From Vespula vulgaris (Eukaryota > Arthropoda > Insecta > Hymenoptera > Vespidae), in assembly GCF_905475345.1 (NCBI RefSeq), contig NC_066594.1, positions 5,579,001 through 5,643,000 of the forward strand: a DNA stretch of 64,000 nt, written 5' to 3'. The notes under the pieces were generated by a model. The model ran no database searches, was not told the origin of the DNA, and saw only the letters and a program-made list of their open reading frames with translations. Made by a program: the position numbers and the translations under genes. Below, piece after piece: positions 1 through 13,335 of this stretch (positions within the stretch are counted from its first letter, which is position 1; every line of letters begins with the position of its first letter).

Positions 1-488
1 TAATTCAAAGCTAGCTTGGGCTGTATAAATCTCTATATGTTTGTTCGTGAAATCAGACCATCCGTTTAAGGGATTCTCTTCGTGCGCTCTGCAATGTGCA
101 ATGACCTTCAAAGGGAAAATTATTTATTCCCATGCGTGAAAAATTAAATAAATAAATAATCGACGATATAGATCGTACCTCTACGAACGATTGAAAAGAA
201 CGAAGTTACTGTTTCGAAGAAATAATGGACGAATAAATATCGAGGAAATAAAGTTTGCCGTTCGCGATATAAAATATGGGATGATAGAAGAAAACAAAAA
301 AAAAAGAATATTAACAAGAATCAAAGAAAAATTTGATACGTCCTATGGCCTGAAGCACGATCGTACTTACGTGGACGTGAAACGCGGTGGTCTACGCAGT
401 ACAAAAGCACGGGCGCTTGCGCTAAAAGCCGTGGTAGGAGGGGTTGAGTCGATGTAGGGGAAGCTCGAACAAGGACAGAAGGTAGTGG

Positions 489-556
489 GAGAGAAAGAGC
501 GAGAGAGAGAGAGAGGGAGGGAGAGAGAGAGAAAGAGAGAAAGAGAGAAAGAGAAA
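489..556. repeat. GA-rich microsatellite
   Basis: Imperfect (GA)n with GGGA and GAAA interruptions; source of the repeat-filled frames on both strands around it. Confidence 0.9.
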
Positions 557-1534
557 CGGAGATCTCGGAGGGGTGGAAGGAGAGACACCGATGGAAGCTT
601 CTGCGGAAAACGGAGAATCTACGGGAGTCAGTGCAATTCGCGTCGCGACGGTCTTCACTCCCCCGATCCGTACTCGAAGGGCCGACCGAGGGTGAAAGCA
701 ACGACGGGAAAACCTTCCAAACTATATCACGCGAAATCAACCGTATACCGTGCTTACTATCTCGTCGCGTTCACCCTCTTCGTCACTCGCCTTTCGTGGT
801 GGGTTTCGTCCAAAAATTTGACTTTTATTAAAAAACAATTATTTCGAGTCGTATTCGAGTGCGATTATTCATCGAATTACACGGTAACCGCGAGTGCTAT
901 ATTGGAGAAGTTGAACAAAAAGTTGTACAAATATTAAAGAAATATACAAGATTTGTCGATTCGTCTATCCGATCATTTCAACATTGTCGATCGTCGTGCG
1001 TGATAAATCGTAAATATAGATGTAAGACATAGTTTAATTGCTTCTTTCGATGAAGAATAAAATATTACGAGGGAATAATTTATAAATTCGAGTTTAGATC
1101 AGAAAGGAAACAAGAGCGATCTTTATCCTTCACACCTAGTGACACATCGCGTTTGCGTATGCTCGCGAGTTCAGCATTATTGGAAAACTGCGACGAAGTA
1201 CTTGAAGTAAATTTATAAGACACGGACTTTCCATCCCGAGCGTTTCATCTACCCCTCTCTTTCTCCAACATCTCATTCCTTTTCCCTTTGACGTTCCTCT
1301 TTCACTCTTTCACTTCGACCCTTGGCTTTCTTTAGAAGGCTCGCTTTTACCTTTCTGGAACTTCGCTCTCTTTCTTTCTACCCTTCATTCTCAAGTTCTC
1401 GATTAAATTGCATTCAAAACTCAATTCTAACCAGGTAATAATAATGATCGGAAGCTCTTACAACAATTATGAATGTAGAAACTTTGCGGGCGAACCTTTG
1501 AAAGTTAGTTTCTATTCGACATTCTGCTCCGTGA

Positions 1535-1548
1535 TCTTTCTCTCTCTC

Positions 1549-1582
<34 letters not shown>

Positions 1583-1594
1583 CCTCTTTCTCTT
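1535..1594. repeat. (CT)n microsatellite
   Basis: About 60 bases of CT interrupted by one G and a TTT. Confidence 0.9.
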
Positions 1595-2313
1595 AAATCT
1601 GGTAACTTTCAATAAACGAGAACGAATAATGAAGTTTATCTATGGTCTCCGTGAATCAATCGACTGTTGAATCGAATTCTTTTACATACATATGTACACC
1701 CGTGGAAAAATAGTTCTTCGCTTTCACGATTCGTAACCATTGATGATTCAACACGCGTTGAAATTAATTGTCGCATTTTCAAACGTGAACGCGAATGTTT
1801 AAAGTCGTTATACATATGCGTAAGCACGTTGTCTCGACAAACAGTGTAATATTTAAATCAAACGTATATGTTCATTCAAAACCGGAATATGAGTTTGATG
1901 TCACGCAATGAAAACGATCGAATGGATAACAATAACACCGTGACAATGGACGACCTTTTCTGTATTAATAAACATACCAGATTGTGATTGGATAGTATAC
2001 TCTCAAAAGCGTGTTTATCAACAGAGTCTGATTTGGTCCTACACGTAAACACGGTCTTCTCAGAACGCCAGTATATTCTCTGTTAATCAATTTACGAGGA
2101 CGTATCTTCAATCTCTCCCAAATGTCTTCGAGGAGAACTTTGGATATAATTAAAAGGTAAGTTCTCGTATTTGCTAAGTACATATTTTACGTGAAACTGA
2201 ATTATTTTCTATTTCTTTTTCTCTCCCGTTTTCCCCATTTTCTTTAAAAGTTAAGTTTGCGTGGAACGATGTACTTTGCAAGTTGAATATTTTTATCCTC
2301 GACTTTCGATCGA

Positions 2314-2325
2314 CCTTTTTCTCTC

Positions 2326-2377
<52 letters not shown>

Positions 2378-2382
2378 CCTCT
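2314..2382. repeat. (CT)n microsatellite
   Basis: One of the longest uninterrupted CT runs in the window, about 45 bases pure. Confidence 0.9.
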
Positions 2383-5262
2383 ATTCTTTTCCCTTTATAG
2401 AATAGAACCGAAGTTTTATTAAAATGCTTCGACACCCTCAATATACAACGTGGCAAGGACATCGTTTTTTCAGGGTAGAAAAATAAAAGCTATGCTTATT
2501 AATAATGCGTCTTACCTCGCTAGTTAACTAATTAATAGGAATAATAGTTGGATGCCAAGACATCCTTAATTCTCTTTCTCCATCTTAATTCTCGGTGGTA
2601 ATTCGTAGTCATATTTCACGTCGTTAGAAAGGTACGGTAATGATGGTAAATTATCCGTAAAATTGCAATCGTTAGCTAGCTGTTTGCCTTCTTTAACAAG
2701 ATATTTCCTAAACGATGAAAGCCTCTTTTATTTCTATGTACTTTTTATACTTTTACTTCCTTTCAATTTTGTTCTCTCTGTTTGGTGTTACTTCGATGCT
2801 TTTTAAAAAGTGATAATAACTAGATATACTTAAGGAGGGTAGCATCGGAATAGTAGAGTAAATGACTTGGAATCGGATCGAGCGAAAAGCTTTTCATTAA
2901 CGTCATGTACCATTTCGCATGTCGATAATCTCTAGAGCCATCGCGATTTTAATGCAATCGACCAATACTGAGAAACCTATATTCTGTAAACGAAGTGGGA
3001 GACATGTACGTTCGATAATTATAAACGCTAATTGCTTCAGACTCGTATACGAATAATCATGTTTCCTCTCCGCGCTAGAAACTGGTTCCACCGAGAGTTG
3101 GATTATACATATTAGTCTTATTCACAGTATACTGTATACGTCACGAAGCTTATGTAATCATGTCATATCGCTTTTCCGATAATTAGCAATTCTCATTAGA
3201 AACTATCTTTCTTAAAAAAAAACAAAAAAACTTGCACTTGTATGAGAATCGTAAAGGAATGTAATGTAAAGAAAGAGCGATGTTAGAGAGAAAATTTGTA
3301 AAAAATAACTTTCTGTTCGTCTAAAACTGTTTATAAAACTAGTGATCATTTCGTGCGATAAAAGTCAAAAATCAATTTCGCGACTACCAATAAAATTGTC
3401 CTGCACGTACATACATAACACGATCTATATCACGGAACGTTGCAAATAAATACAATTTACTGTAGTGTTCGCTTAATGCTCACTATCCACGCGCAATTCC
3501 ATGCGTTAACCGTAACGGAGAGTCTCGTCGAGCGCTTTTATCCAACCCACTCGACATAACGAGAAATTAGCTGTGAAATAGGCTCTAGTCGAGTCATCCC
3601 TGACTTTATAATTGGATGCATCGATTAAAAACCGCTCGAGAAAGCCGAGCCACGTACACACGTTTGTCCTACCAATTATTAGAGTTAACTCCATAACCAA
3701 GAAGAGAGAAGATCGATCGACGGGGTTACTTCCTCATCGAGGATATATTATACTCTCCTTTCTTTCTTCTACTCGTATAACCTCTTAAACGCATTAAATT
3801 ACACTTTCAAGAGATGGAAGAAATAATCTCTAATCGACGGCTACTCGGCAGCAATGATTTAAGAACAAAAGGCTACGCGAAACGTACTTTAACGAACTAA
3901 TGGCTGACGATTTCTAAAAGAGTTCAATCGAACTGGAAACGTTTTTATTTTTTATTTTTTTAATTTTTTCTCGACGAAATAATCAATTTATAAGAAACAA
4001 AGTGTACAACTAATTTCGAAGAAAATTTTTGAAAGGTAATTGGTAACAAGTTACTGTCAAAGTAAAATAACGAGAAACCAATTTGTAGAACCGTTCTTTT
4101 CTACCTAAGTTGCAGGTTTTTCGATGTATAATACATATATATTATCTTTTACTCTCTTAAATTTCATATACTTTTTACGGAGAAATATAGCGAGTAAAAA
4201 ATTTATTTGCCTTCGCTATTTACAAGAAAGTAACTTTTAATAGACTGAAAAGTAAAATCAGAAATATTGAATAAATTTAAAAAGTTAGTGCACTATATGA
4301 GACACGAAGAAGAAGAACTAAATTAAAAAAAATAATTGCCTTTTGTTACGACAAATGATATCTAAATTTATATTGTATTTTTTATCGTTTCTACAATGAG
4401 TTTCTTTCTTTCCTTTTTTTTTTCAATTGTTCATACATACTTCATTTGACGGGTCAATTATTCATATCTTCCTTTACAAATTTAGAAGTTTCTTTGATCA
4501 GTATTTCGTTTTTAATAGTATACTTTTTTATTCGTTATACGTTCCGACAACAATAGATACGGTATAACGTTCGTAGACAAGTTTAAAGGGATTTCTGCAA
4601 GCGAAGCGTTTGACTTATCCGACTTGTCAGGATTACGACTTCCTCGTATGCGAACCAATTGGTATGTCATTCTCTGTTTCTGTCTTCATATACTCATTCA
4701 TATGTACATATACTTTCTCTATAGCAATTCATCTGATGATGTTCGCAAACTATACCTATGGTCAATTCAAGAGCGATAAACGACTCTCGAGTTTCAAAGT
4801 GCAGTGAAACTTCCTGACCATAACACTTTCGAAATGGAGTACGATTACCAGTGTTATGCTAGAGGCGTATCGTGGCTGTATCGTTATTTCTATGACTGGA
4901 AATACTGCGAATTTAAGTCTAATTGGATTTGTTCGCGATGTATAAACTTCAACATTATCACTATCCCAGGATAGAGAAATCTTTCGTTATATCAGGATGC
5001 AACGTTAAACATTTAAATTGGACGAACGAGTTCTTTGATTTTCTTAAAGCTTTTGATCATCGATCTCGCTTACGAGTCGAGATTATTTAATGTTTTTGTT
5101 TAGTAGAAAATCCGATTCGTCCTTTATCAAAATTATCTACGTAATTATTTATTTTTCAATCGATCCGAAAAATCCTATTAACGAAAGCTTACAATTATAT
5201 GGAAGAAGAATAGTTTAACGAACAAAATGTCAACACCCCTATTCGAAGTCAGACACGAATGA

Positions 5263-5502
5263 TACAGAAATTTCCTTTACTGCGTATCATTACAATTAGA
5301 TATCAACGGACATACATTTGTCCAGTATTACTGCGATGTAAAGGTTGTCAATACATTAACGGTCCAATCAACTCTTACCAACGTACTTTGTGAATATCAA
5401 TGCGAGCAGGAACGCGATCCAAACCAGTCTTGCGACAAAACAGTCAGGTACATAACCGCCTATTGCCTGTCAATCCATGTCAGTGCTTCTGTAACGACAT
5501 AG
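5263..5502 (+). other. Unassigned open frame, possibly an exon or gene relic
   Basis: An 80-codon stretch without stops runs from just after a TGA (5260-5262) to a TAG (5500-5502) and has no ATG inside. Its composition is protein-like rather than repeat-derived: for example DINGHTFVQYYCDV, then LCEYQCEQERDPNQSC, with five cysteines in the middle and end. An acceptor-like ATTAG ends at 5300 and an AG|GTACAT donor-like site lies at 5447/5448. The frame continues upstream past the TGA with a further open stretch including MSTPLFEVRHE, so a decayed coding sequence is an alternative. I do not recognise the family. Confidence 0.18.
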
Positions 5503-7815
5503 AGCGTCCTTTGTGAAGGGCTACGTAACCGTGTGGTTCAATGGTAGACCGCGTTGATGTCAATTAAAGCTAAGCAGCTGCAAGAGATCGACTTGGCCAA
5601 ACGAATCGCTTAAAACGATATTATATTATCGTCGATTAAATCGGATAACTGACTACAAGAGGAAAAATAAACCTTACCGAGAGTAAATATTTTCTTATCT
5701 TCCTCGTAAAACATTGGATTTGAAATATTTGCACTCGATGTAGATGTTACCTTCGATCAAAATAGAGGAGGTAAACGCGACAGCGTAATCTTCGGTAAAT
5801 AAATTAGACGGCTCCGATAAATTCGTGAAAACTCCGAGAGATGTATTTATCCTGGCGGTAACATTTCTTGCCGGATTTATGATCGGATAGAAATATATTT
5901 TAGCCAATTATCGCGTCGAGATTCTTGCGATAAACGGACTAAGGGAACTCTTTTTTCAAATGCAAAGTTCTTAACGGAAATTAATTTGCAATATGAGGAT
6001 TATTCGTCATGGTCAATGTAAATTGTTACAGGACAAAATTAATCAGGCAAAGCTCGTCAATCAAATCGCTTGCTGTTGGCAACGAGCACGCAACGCGTTA
6101 TTGATCGATATATGGCAAACTAAAATATTCATTTGTTGTAACGTACCGGATACAAGTGCGCGTATACATTCACGCGTTGGAATAATTCTCTCCCGGCTTG
6201 GCCGGAGCTTAACGTCGATCGCACGTAAATCATGAAAATCGTACGTTTCGATTTTTCGGAGTATTTCGATAACGAAATCCGTAGAGTTACGGGTACACGA
6301 AGGTGAGAAAATAAGAAAGAAGAAAAATTCTGGATGGAAGGATACCTAGTGCTTCGTTCCTCTCTCGTGGAAATTCGCGAATAGGGATGGGAGGGAAAGA
6401 AGGGTAGAAAGGAGGAGAAACGCGGGCAACACAATACACGAACCTTTCACAGGACGTCTATAAATTGGTACGCTACGAGGACAATTCAGCGTAGTCGGCT
6501 TGGAGCGGGTTAATTTAATTTAACCGCCGCGCCACAGGATTTGCTGCCTGTATTCTGTATGCCGTAGCTCGTGTTAAAGACGCTTAACGTAAATAAATGC
6601 CTTCACAATTTTTCCATCGAATATTTTGAAATAGAAAGCTTTTGTAAACTTATCGTTTTTACGTTACGTGCCGAAATTAGAAACGTCTTTCTCGATGTTA
6701 CGATATCGATAAGAGTTTAATCGATCTTTTATTAGTCAAAAAATTGTATTCGTATTTTACCAAAGCTTTGCTTCTCTTCCTATATAAATAACAATTACCT
6801 TATACGGTGTTTTTTTTTTGCTTCATAGTAGCTTTTATAAAAACTCTAAAAAAGCAGTCGCCCTTTCTCACAGTCTCATGTGTAACGGCGTTAATTAAAC
6901 CAACGAATATCCCGACCGTTCTCCTGTAATAACTTACTATTCATTAAGCGCCTAACCACTTAATCTTGTCGTAGCATGAATGGCTACAGTGAATTTTTAT
7001 GTACGGACCGTCAGCTTCAATGGTCGGTGTTTTCACCCTCAGAATTAAATCGTCGACCCGTGGTAATCGTTTATACTGCTTTATGGAGAAAAGCGGAAGA
7101 TGAGCCATCCGTAACGCAGCTTTTTCATAGACATCTTTGGACAGAGGTCGAGGGGACATTTTTAACAAAAAGAAAAGAAAAAAGAAAAAAAACGAGTGTG
7201 GAAAAGAAAAAAAAAGAAAAAAAAGTTTCACGGAGAAACGGCGATTTCGATATTGGAAAAAGTACGATGGGAAGTCGAAGTAAATCTTCTCTCGGCAAGT
7301 GTAAATAAATCCTTTCGCTTTAGTGGGCTACTATTTTGGATTTATTCTATAGAAAAGTATACATGAACGTTTACTTGTATACATACATACGTACACGTAT
7401 GACATTTGCATTCGTGTATTTTTCATGCGACCCGTATAAAATAGCGTGAGCACATACGTTTGCCCATGAAAGATTTATCCTTACGAATCGTACGTACAGA
7501 AGTGGGGATGGCAGAATGCATCGAAAATGCTTTATCGTTGGGAATCAATTTACCTCTTCGCAAACCTTCTCGAAATAGAAAGAAGAAAGGGAAGTTGTTA
7601 AAAAGTAAGAATAACGTTTGATAGACGCTTTCACTGAGATACTTCATTCGATCTTTTAACAGAAGATAGGAACCATTCGAAATAAACTTTCGCTATCTTA
7701 TTTCCTATAAATTTTTTTTTCTCTTCGTACTCGATTCACTATGACGTTAGTGACTTTAGTAAACCGGTAGCATAAGACGGACGATCTTTAATGGATTATA
7801 ATTCTTTCCTCGGAG

Positions 7816-7996
7816 GAAGTGGAGGAAGTGGAGGGCATACGTAAAAAGTTAGCTCAACGAGATAATGCTAAAGTTTTGCTACCGATTCCGCAGCCTCCAG
7901 AACGAAGATATTTAGTGGCCGTAAATCTAGAGAATCGCTACATTCTATTCGTTGCGGAAAATTGCGTTACACTGAGCAACTTTTATTGGCCGGGAA
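7816..7996 (+). other. Unassigned open frame with weak splice-like ends
   Basis: Over this stretch one frame reads EEVEGIRKKLAQRDNAKVLL, then PIPQPPERRYLVAVNLENRY, then FVAENCVTLSNFYWPG. It has a mixed composition unlike the surrounding repeats. A pyrimidine run followed by CGGAG precedes it and a GTATGT donor-like site follows at 7997. The acceptor is poor (G before AG), and no partner exon or known domain is visible. Confidence 0.12.
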
Positions 7997-8040
7997 TGTA
8001 TGTTTTACGAGGATGAACGCTCGCTCAGATTTTCTTGCTA

Positions 8041-8116
8041 CTTCCTCTTTCTCCTTTCCTCTTTTTCTCTCTCTCTCTCTTTCTTTCTCTCTTCGTCTAT
8101 CTATCTATCTATCTTT
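8041..8116. repeat. CT-rich tract with (CTAT)n end
   Basis: Polypyrimidine run that ends in five CTAT units. Confidence 0.85.
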
Positions 8117-8261
8117 CACTAACACTATTTCTCTCTTTCTCGAGATTCGAGAATTCTCTAAAGAGATTTGGGAAACGATGGATGAGTGTTAACGCGTTTG
8201 CTGCTTGATAACGAAGATTAGATTTCATGGAATTTCTAATTTTCCCAACGAGATATCTTTG

Positions 8262-8321
8262 TCTTTCTCTCTCTCTCTCTCTTTCTCTTTCTCTTTCTCT
8301 TTCTCTTTCTCTTTCTCTTCC
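8262..8321. repeat. (CT)n followed by a (CTTTCT)n hexamer array
   Basis: A short CT run passes into about six copies of a hexamer with the unit CTTTCT. Confidence 0.85.
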
Positions 8322-9747
8322 TATACCGTTGACGTTATTAATATATTTGCATTGAAGTTTCGACGAAGTAGAATACTTATGGGAGAAGATTGATAAGAAA
8401 GCACGAGAAACGTGAACAGACCGAAGAGAATGCGTTGAGAGTCTGTCGGAAATCGGGTTTAATAAGTCCGTCGAGATCCTCGAAGATTGTACGTAAGAGA
8501 GAAAGGAAAGAGAGCATTCGTGCAATTTCTCTGTGTCGGTTATTCGATTCGACTGCGATTTCCGAACTACAAAGTGATTTTTAACGAACATGCTAAGTCC
8601 TTAAAAGGAGAGTTAGGAGAATGCAGAAGGAAACGTAGACTTTAAACGAACAGACCTATCATATCTCACTATTAAATTTTGAAAAGAGAGATTTCCTATT
8701 GAGAAGATAATACACTTGTCAATAAAAGGAATATCGTACGAATAAACTTTTTAATAATTTGTAGGAGTAAGCTTTGGATGAAAAATTTTATTGCATTGAA
8801 ATGTTAGAGAAAAAAGAATAAAGAAATAATAGTATCGAGTATCGTTAAAACTACACTTTTGATGAAATATGATACTTCACTTCAAATACGTAAACGCTAT
8901 CGAATAATAACAGAACGTGGGAGATCAAAACTCGGATATTGAGCATGCACGTTTTTACATGCTCTCGTTATTTTTTATTTCTCTTTCCTCCTTACACTTT
9001 ACAAGCTCGCATTGTTGGGACTAGTACTTATTTCAGCTAGTTCGAGTGCTTACGAGGATATTCCTTTTCTTTTGCAAAAGCATGAGAGAGATCTATTCGC
9101 GAAACAATTTTTCTCTTCTTTGTTTTCTCTTTTTCTTTTTCTTTTTTTTTGCGTAAATGTCCTACTTGTATCGCTAGATAGATATACACGTGGATTTTAC
9201 GTGAAAGGAAAATATTCTATGAACATTCTCGATGGCAATTAAATTTGATCGTCCAATGAAGATTTCTTCGAGTGTCTTCTTGGGCTTTTGAAATTGAGAT
9301 GAAAAAAAAAGAAAAAGAAAGAAGATGAAGAAAAAAAGACGAGAGAGCAAGAAAGAGAGAACATAACATTCTGCAATTTTTCGCTTGACGAATGATAAAA
9401 CGAAGACCCTGACGCAAGTGACAAGTTCGACGTTAATGACGAGCGAAAGATGATACGTTGATCATGATGAAAATGGTAGCGCAAGTACAAAGCCTCTCTA
9501 CGAGCCAACGTTTGCCACGAACGATGATGGATGTCTTTTCCCTCGGTGATGTATATTCCCGTTCGACTACGTGACGTTAGGGACTATAGCTCCATACCAC
9601 GATATGGATTACGCGTAGTAAAATGTAAGTATAAAAAGGAAAGTCAACGTTTTGTGTGTGAACGAAAGAAGCGCCCATGAATTATATACGCTTAAATAGC
9701 TTTTTTATGTTCAAAGATAAAGACAGATAAATAGATAGATACTTAAA

Positions 9748-9752
<5 letters not shown>

Positions 9753-9799
<47 letters not shown>
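9753..9799. repeat. (GA)n microsatellite
   Basis: About 46 bases of pure GA, next to short GATA units. Confidence 0.9.
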
Positions 9800-9802
<3 letters not shown>

Positions 9803-10557
9803 TATAAAGGTGCACACGTTAAAAGAAAAAAGAAATAGTCTCATATATCGAAAACTTGCAACGCCTTCGTAAAGAAACGTAGAGTTTAAAAATGATTTTC
9901 CTTTTCAATAACGTTCTTTCACAAGAACAAAAGTCACACGAGAAATCAAAGTTTTCCAAGAATTACGTGAGACGTATTAACCGTAGTAAAAGTATTTTCT
10001 TCGTAAAATCAGCAAAAGTAACCTGCCATTGAAAATCTTTAGTAACCGTTTTCGGTACCGTTGAAAAAGTTTTAATTGGGAAGCCAATTATACCAAAGCC
10101 AAGAGAAAGAAAAGAGAAAAAAAAGAAAGAAAAAACTTCAGCGATATTTTCCTTATTCTTTACTCAACCGAACAGCCTCACCGTAGCTTAAGTTCGTGCG
10201 ACTATTTCGTGACCTTCACGAACCCACGGGAATTATAATATATACAACCGACAGTATTCGGATGTTTAGTTGCATTCATCTATTTTACAAAGCCGTCGTA
10301 GAAACGAGAAAATGTTCATTAAACTTCGCTTTACTTACTTTACCGCACCTATTCATCACTTATTTTCATTCTCTCTTTCTCACACACACTTTCTACTTTT
10401 TCTGTTTCTTAAGTTTTCTCTCATTTTCTTCTGTCGATTCTTCGATGAACTTTCACGAATTAACGATCGGTTGATAACGTGCAAAGCTCTACAGTCTCGG
10501 TAAAAGTGTAAAAAAAAAGGGTCAAGATATAAAATCAGATCGAGAGGATAATATCTA

Positions 10558-10558
<1 letters not shown>

Positions 10559-10591
<33 letters not shown>

Positions 10592-10592
10592 C
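10559..10592. repeat. (GA)n microsatellite
   Basis: Short GA run with GAAA interruptions. Confidence 0.85.
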
Positions 10593-11107
10593 AAAAACCT
10601 TTCACCGATTTTACGAGAAAAATTCTATCGAAACGCGTTAGTCCGACTGATCCTCACGAATTGCTAGCTACCCTTGTGTATATGTATCTGTACATACGAA
10701 CATACATATATACGTATGTAGAAAAAAAAAACGATACAAAGAATACTATGCAATGTACTTGTACATAAGAGAAGAGGGGTCATGGTTGAGAAGTGTAGTA
10801 TCGAGGGTGGTAGCTAATGGAAGCCAAGAAACTTCCAGTTGAAATTCGTTTCGTCCCTTTCGAATAGCAATGTCGGCGACGGCCACGGAATCGTTGGTAG
10901 TGGACATACTGCAAGGCAACAAAGAACCCTCGGGGTTCAGTCTACGCACTTTTTTCTTCGTCTATCCCGTCGAATTTCCAATCCCTTCGAGGGACAGCCA
11001 GTAACTTGAGAATAGAAGTTACACGAGAGAGGCAGTAGACTCAATTAGAACTTTCGTGCTGGTTGGCATCCGTGAAAGTGACGTTTAAGCAAAGGTGCCA
11101 GAACGAG

Positions 11108-11152
11108 AAGAAGAGAGAACGCGAGAAAGAAAGAGAGATAGATAGATAGAGA

Positions 11153-11204
<52 letters not shown>
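11108..11204. repeat. Compound GA/GATA microsatellite
   Basis: GA-rich tract with three GATA units and about 45 bases of pure GA at its right end. Confidence 0.9.
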
Positions 11205-11209
<5 letters not shown>

Positions 11210-11665
11210 CAAACTGAGAAATAGAAAGAAACTTTCTTCTTGCACATTTAATACTTCCCTCTTGTTCCTTTCTGCAACGTTTGTACGCAAGTCAAGCCAC
11301 GTCATTGAATTAAATCTCTCGATTCGGCCTGTTACAAAAAATTATTCTACCACGTCGGCCTTATGTTCATGGCGATCGATGGTTCTCGAGAGAGTAAATC
11401 CATCGAACGTGTTTATCGCGGTGTTGGCTTCGAAAAGAAGCTCGGATTTCTCGCAAACCCTTCTACAGCGAAGCGAAGTCGATAGTCGGCGAGTCCGAGC
11501 ATCGATTTCGATGAAAGGGCTGCTCGCGCTTAGATCGATAGCCGTTTACGTTGGATATGACACGTTTGCGGAGGCCATATCGGTGAAGAACAAGAGAGAA
11601 AGAGAGAGTATTGCCTTTCCATGAGGTAGTACTTCAGGAAGGGTTGGTGGTTATCAGTTGAAGGG

Positions 11666-11704
11666 GGAGAGAAGAGAAAGAGAGAGAGAGAGAAAGAGAG
11701 GGGT
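11666..11704. repeat. (GA)n microsatellite
   Basis: Imperfect GA tract. Confidence 0.85.
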
Positions 11705-11860
11705 GCTGTCTATAGAGTAGTAGAGTATCGGATGCTTGGCCGAGCGGGGTCGTTCATCTCGGTTCATAAACGCACGATTTCACGGGCAATTTCGTAAATT
11801 GGAAATCTCGCCATGGAAACTACATCCAAAATTCGTATCCTCGTTTCGTTCTCTTCTATT

Positions 11861-11863
11861 TCC

Positions 11864-11897
<34 letters not shown>

Positions 11898-11930
11898 ATC
11901 TACCTATCTACCTACCTATCTATCTATCTT
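11861..11930. repeat. (CT)n then (CTAT)/(CTAC)n
   Basis: CT dinucleotides change into tetranucleotides CTAT and CTAC, giving a compound array. Confidence 0.9.
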
Positions 11931-12618
11931 GTATTGTATATCTATCTCTATTTGTATTTCCATTTCTCTCTGTATCTTTGTTTTTTTGCTCTTGTCGAAT
12001 ATACCGATAAAAGCATCCACTCGAAAACTGTTCTAATTGTAAGAGACAACATTCATTCGAAATTGTCGTCCGAGTCGTCGTTATGAATTTCCTGACACCA
12101 AACATCATAGTGTGGTGGACGATACTACGCGTCCCGACGCCGCGAATACGTTTACAAACAAGATAGTCGGAGAGGAAAAGAGGATTACCCTGAAATGCGT
12201 CAACGACGTAACGTGATCTCGCTACGAGAAGGAGAGAAGAAATGGGAAGTACCTACATATAGAGGAATAGGAGACGTTTAATCTTCTCGAGCGTTGCACA
12301 TTGAATAAGGTGCGGCTTGCAATAAGGATTACGTCGTAAAGTAATTGAATCCTGCGTTTTCATCGAAAAACAAAAGCTAAGGTTTCAAAGTGTATTGAAT
12401 CTCTTTCCTTCTTCTAGATATTTTTTTCAAAGACGCGTTAGGTAATTAACACGTACTCGTGTACTTAGTTAAGATTTAAGCTGATTTGAGAAAGCGAAAA
12501 TAAAACAAGAAATTCTCTCTTTTAACGTTTCGAATCTTTATTCGAAAAATGATTTGTATAGGAAAATATTTTTATTTCAGTTCGCTCGAGTAGCTAAAAG
12601 GTAAATATAAAGAGAAAT

Positions 12619-12619
<1 letters not shown>

Positions 12620-12675
<56 letters not shown>

Positions 12676-12684
12676 GAAAGAAGG
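12620..12684. repeat. (GA)n microsatellite
   Basis: About 60 bases of GA with one GGG interruption; opposite in orientation to the CT tract at 12898. Confidence 0.9.
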
Positions 12685-12897
12685 ATAGAGAGGTGAGATC
12701 CTGAGGCTGTAAATAAAACGTGAAACCGTACATAGGTAATTCAGAACACGTATGCATCTTACGTGGCTTTCATAGTAACGAGCATCACGTTTCAAAAGTG
12801 GAAAACGTTTCCATGCGTTTCAAGTGCGACAAACACGTTGTTTCCACTTTATATCTAATCTCCGTCACGACCAAGCAATAACATCCAACTCGATGTT

Positions 12898-12979
12898 CTC
12901 TCTCTTTCTCTATCTCTCTCATTTTCTCTCTCTCTCTCTCTCTCCCTCTCTCTCTCTCTCTATCTCTCCCTCTTTCTCT
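12898..12979. repeat. (CT)n microsatellite
   Basis: CT-rich tract of about 80 bases with CTAT and TTTT interruptions. Confidence 0.9.
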
Positions 12980-13075
12980 GCTTCACTTTTTTTATCCTTT
13001 GAATCACGGATTCCGGACAAACCACCGTACGAAATAATTCGTCGAAAGTTTCTGATTAAAAAAATCATACTCTTT

Positions 13076-13100
13076 TCCTCTCTCTCTCTCTCTCTCTTTT
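13076..13100. repeat. Short (CT)n
   Basis: About ten CT units. Confidence 0.8.
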
Positions 13101-13335
13101 GCTGATCTCACTTAAATCGAAATACACTTAAGAATATCATATTTTTATAATTCTCCGATTAAACTCCTTCGTCGGTCTTGTATTCGCTGTTGACATTTTA
13201 TCGAGGACAACGTTGACGAGATCGAAGCGACCGAAACTTCTTTTTCTTCTTCTTTCTTTTTTCCCTTTTCTCTTCCTTCTACTCGTCAAGAAACTTTATT
13301 GAACCATCTATTATCATCGTTTTATGTCTCCCCAG

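Larger units (their letters stand above)
1..5262. other. Upstream DNA without a recognisable gene
   Basis: AT-rich, CpG-containing sequence with polypyrimidine or purine microsatellites at 489-556, 1535-1594 and 2314-2382. The frames at 191-457 and 485-937 are partly GA-repeat and show no domain. Nothing else is supported. Confidence 0.6.
5503..13335. other. Upstream DNA, repeats and no supported gene
   Basis: Contains the imperfect palindrome at 6508-6525, poly-A/purine runs near 7160-7225, and CT/GA microsatellites at 8041-8321, 9753-9799, 10559-10592, 11108-11204, 11666-11704, 11861-11930, 12620-12684 and 12898-12979. The 139-codon frame at 11205-11624 and the 80-codon frame at 5993-6235 show no domain. 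Confidence 0.6.

Noticed and set aside
5993..6235. 80-codon frame with a TGTTACAG acceptor-like site inside
   Set aside because: No donor of quality, composition unremarkable and no family recognised.
11205..11624. 139-codon frame after a GA repeat
   Set aside because: No domain, no splice partner and no clear start context; ends in a GA-repeat Arg-Glu run.
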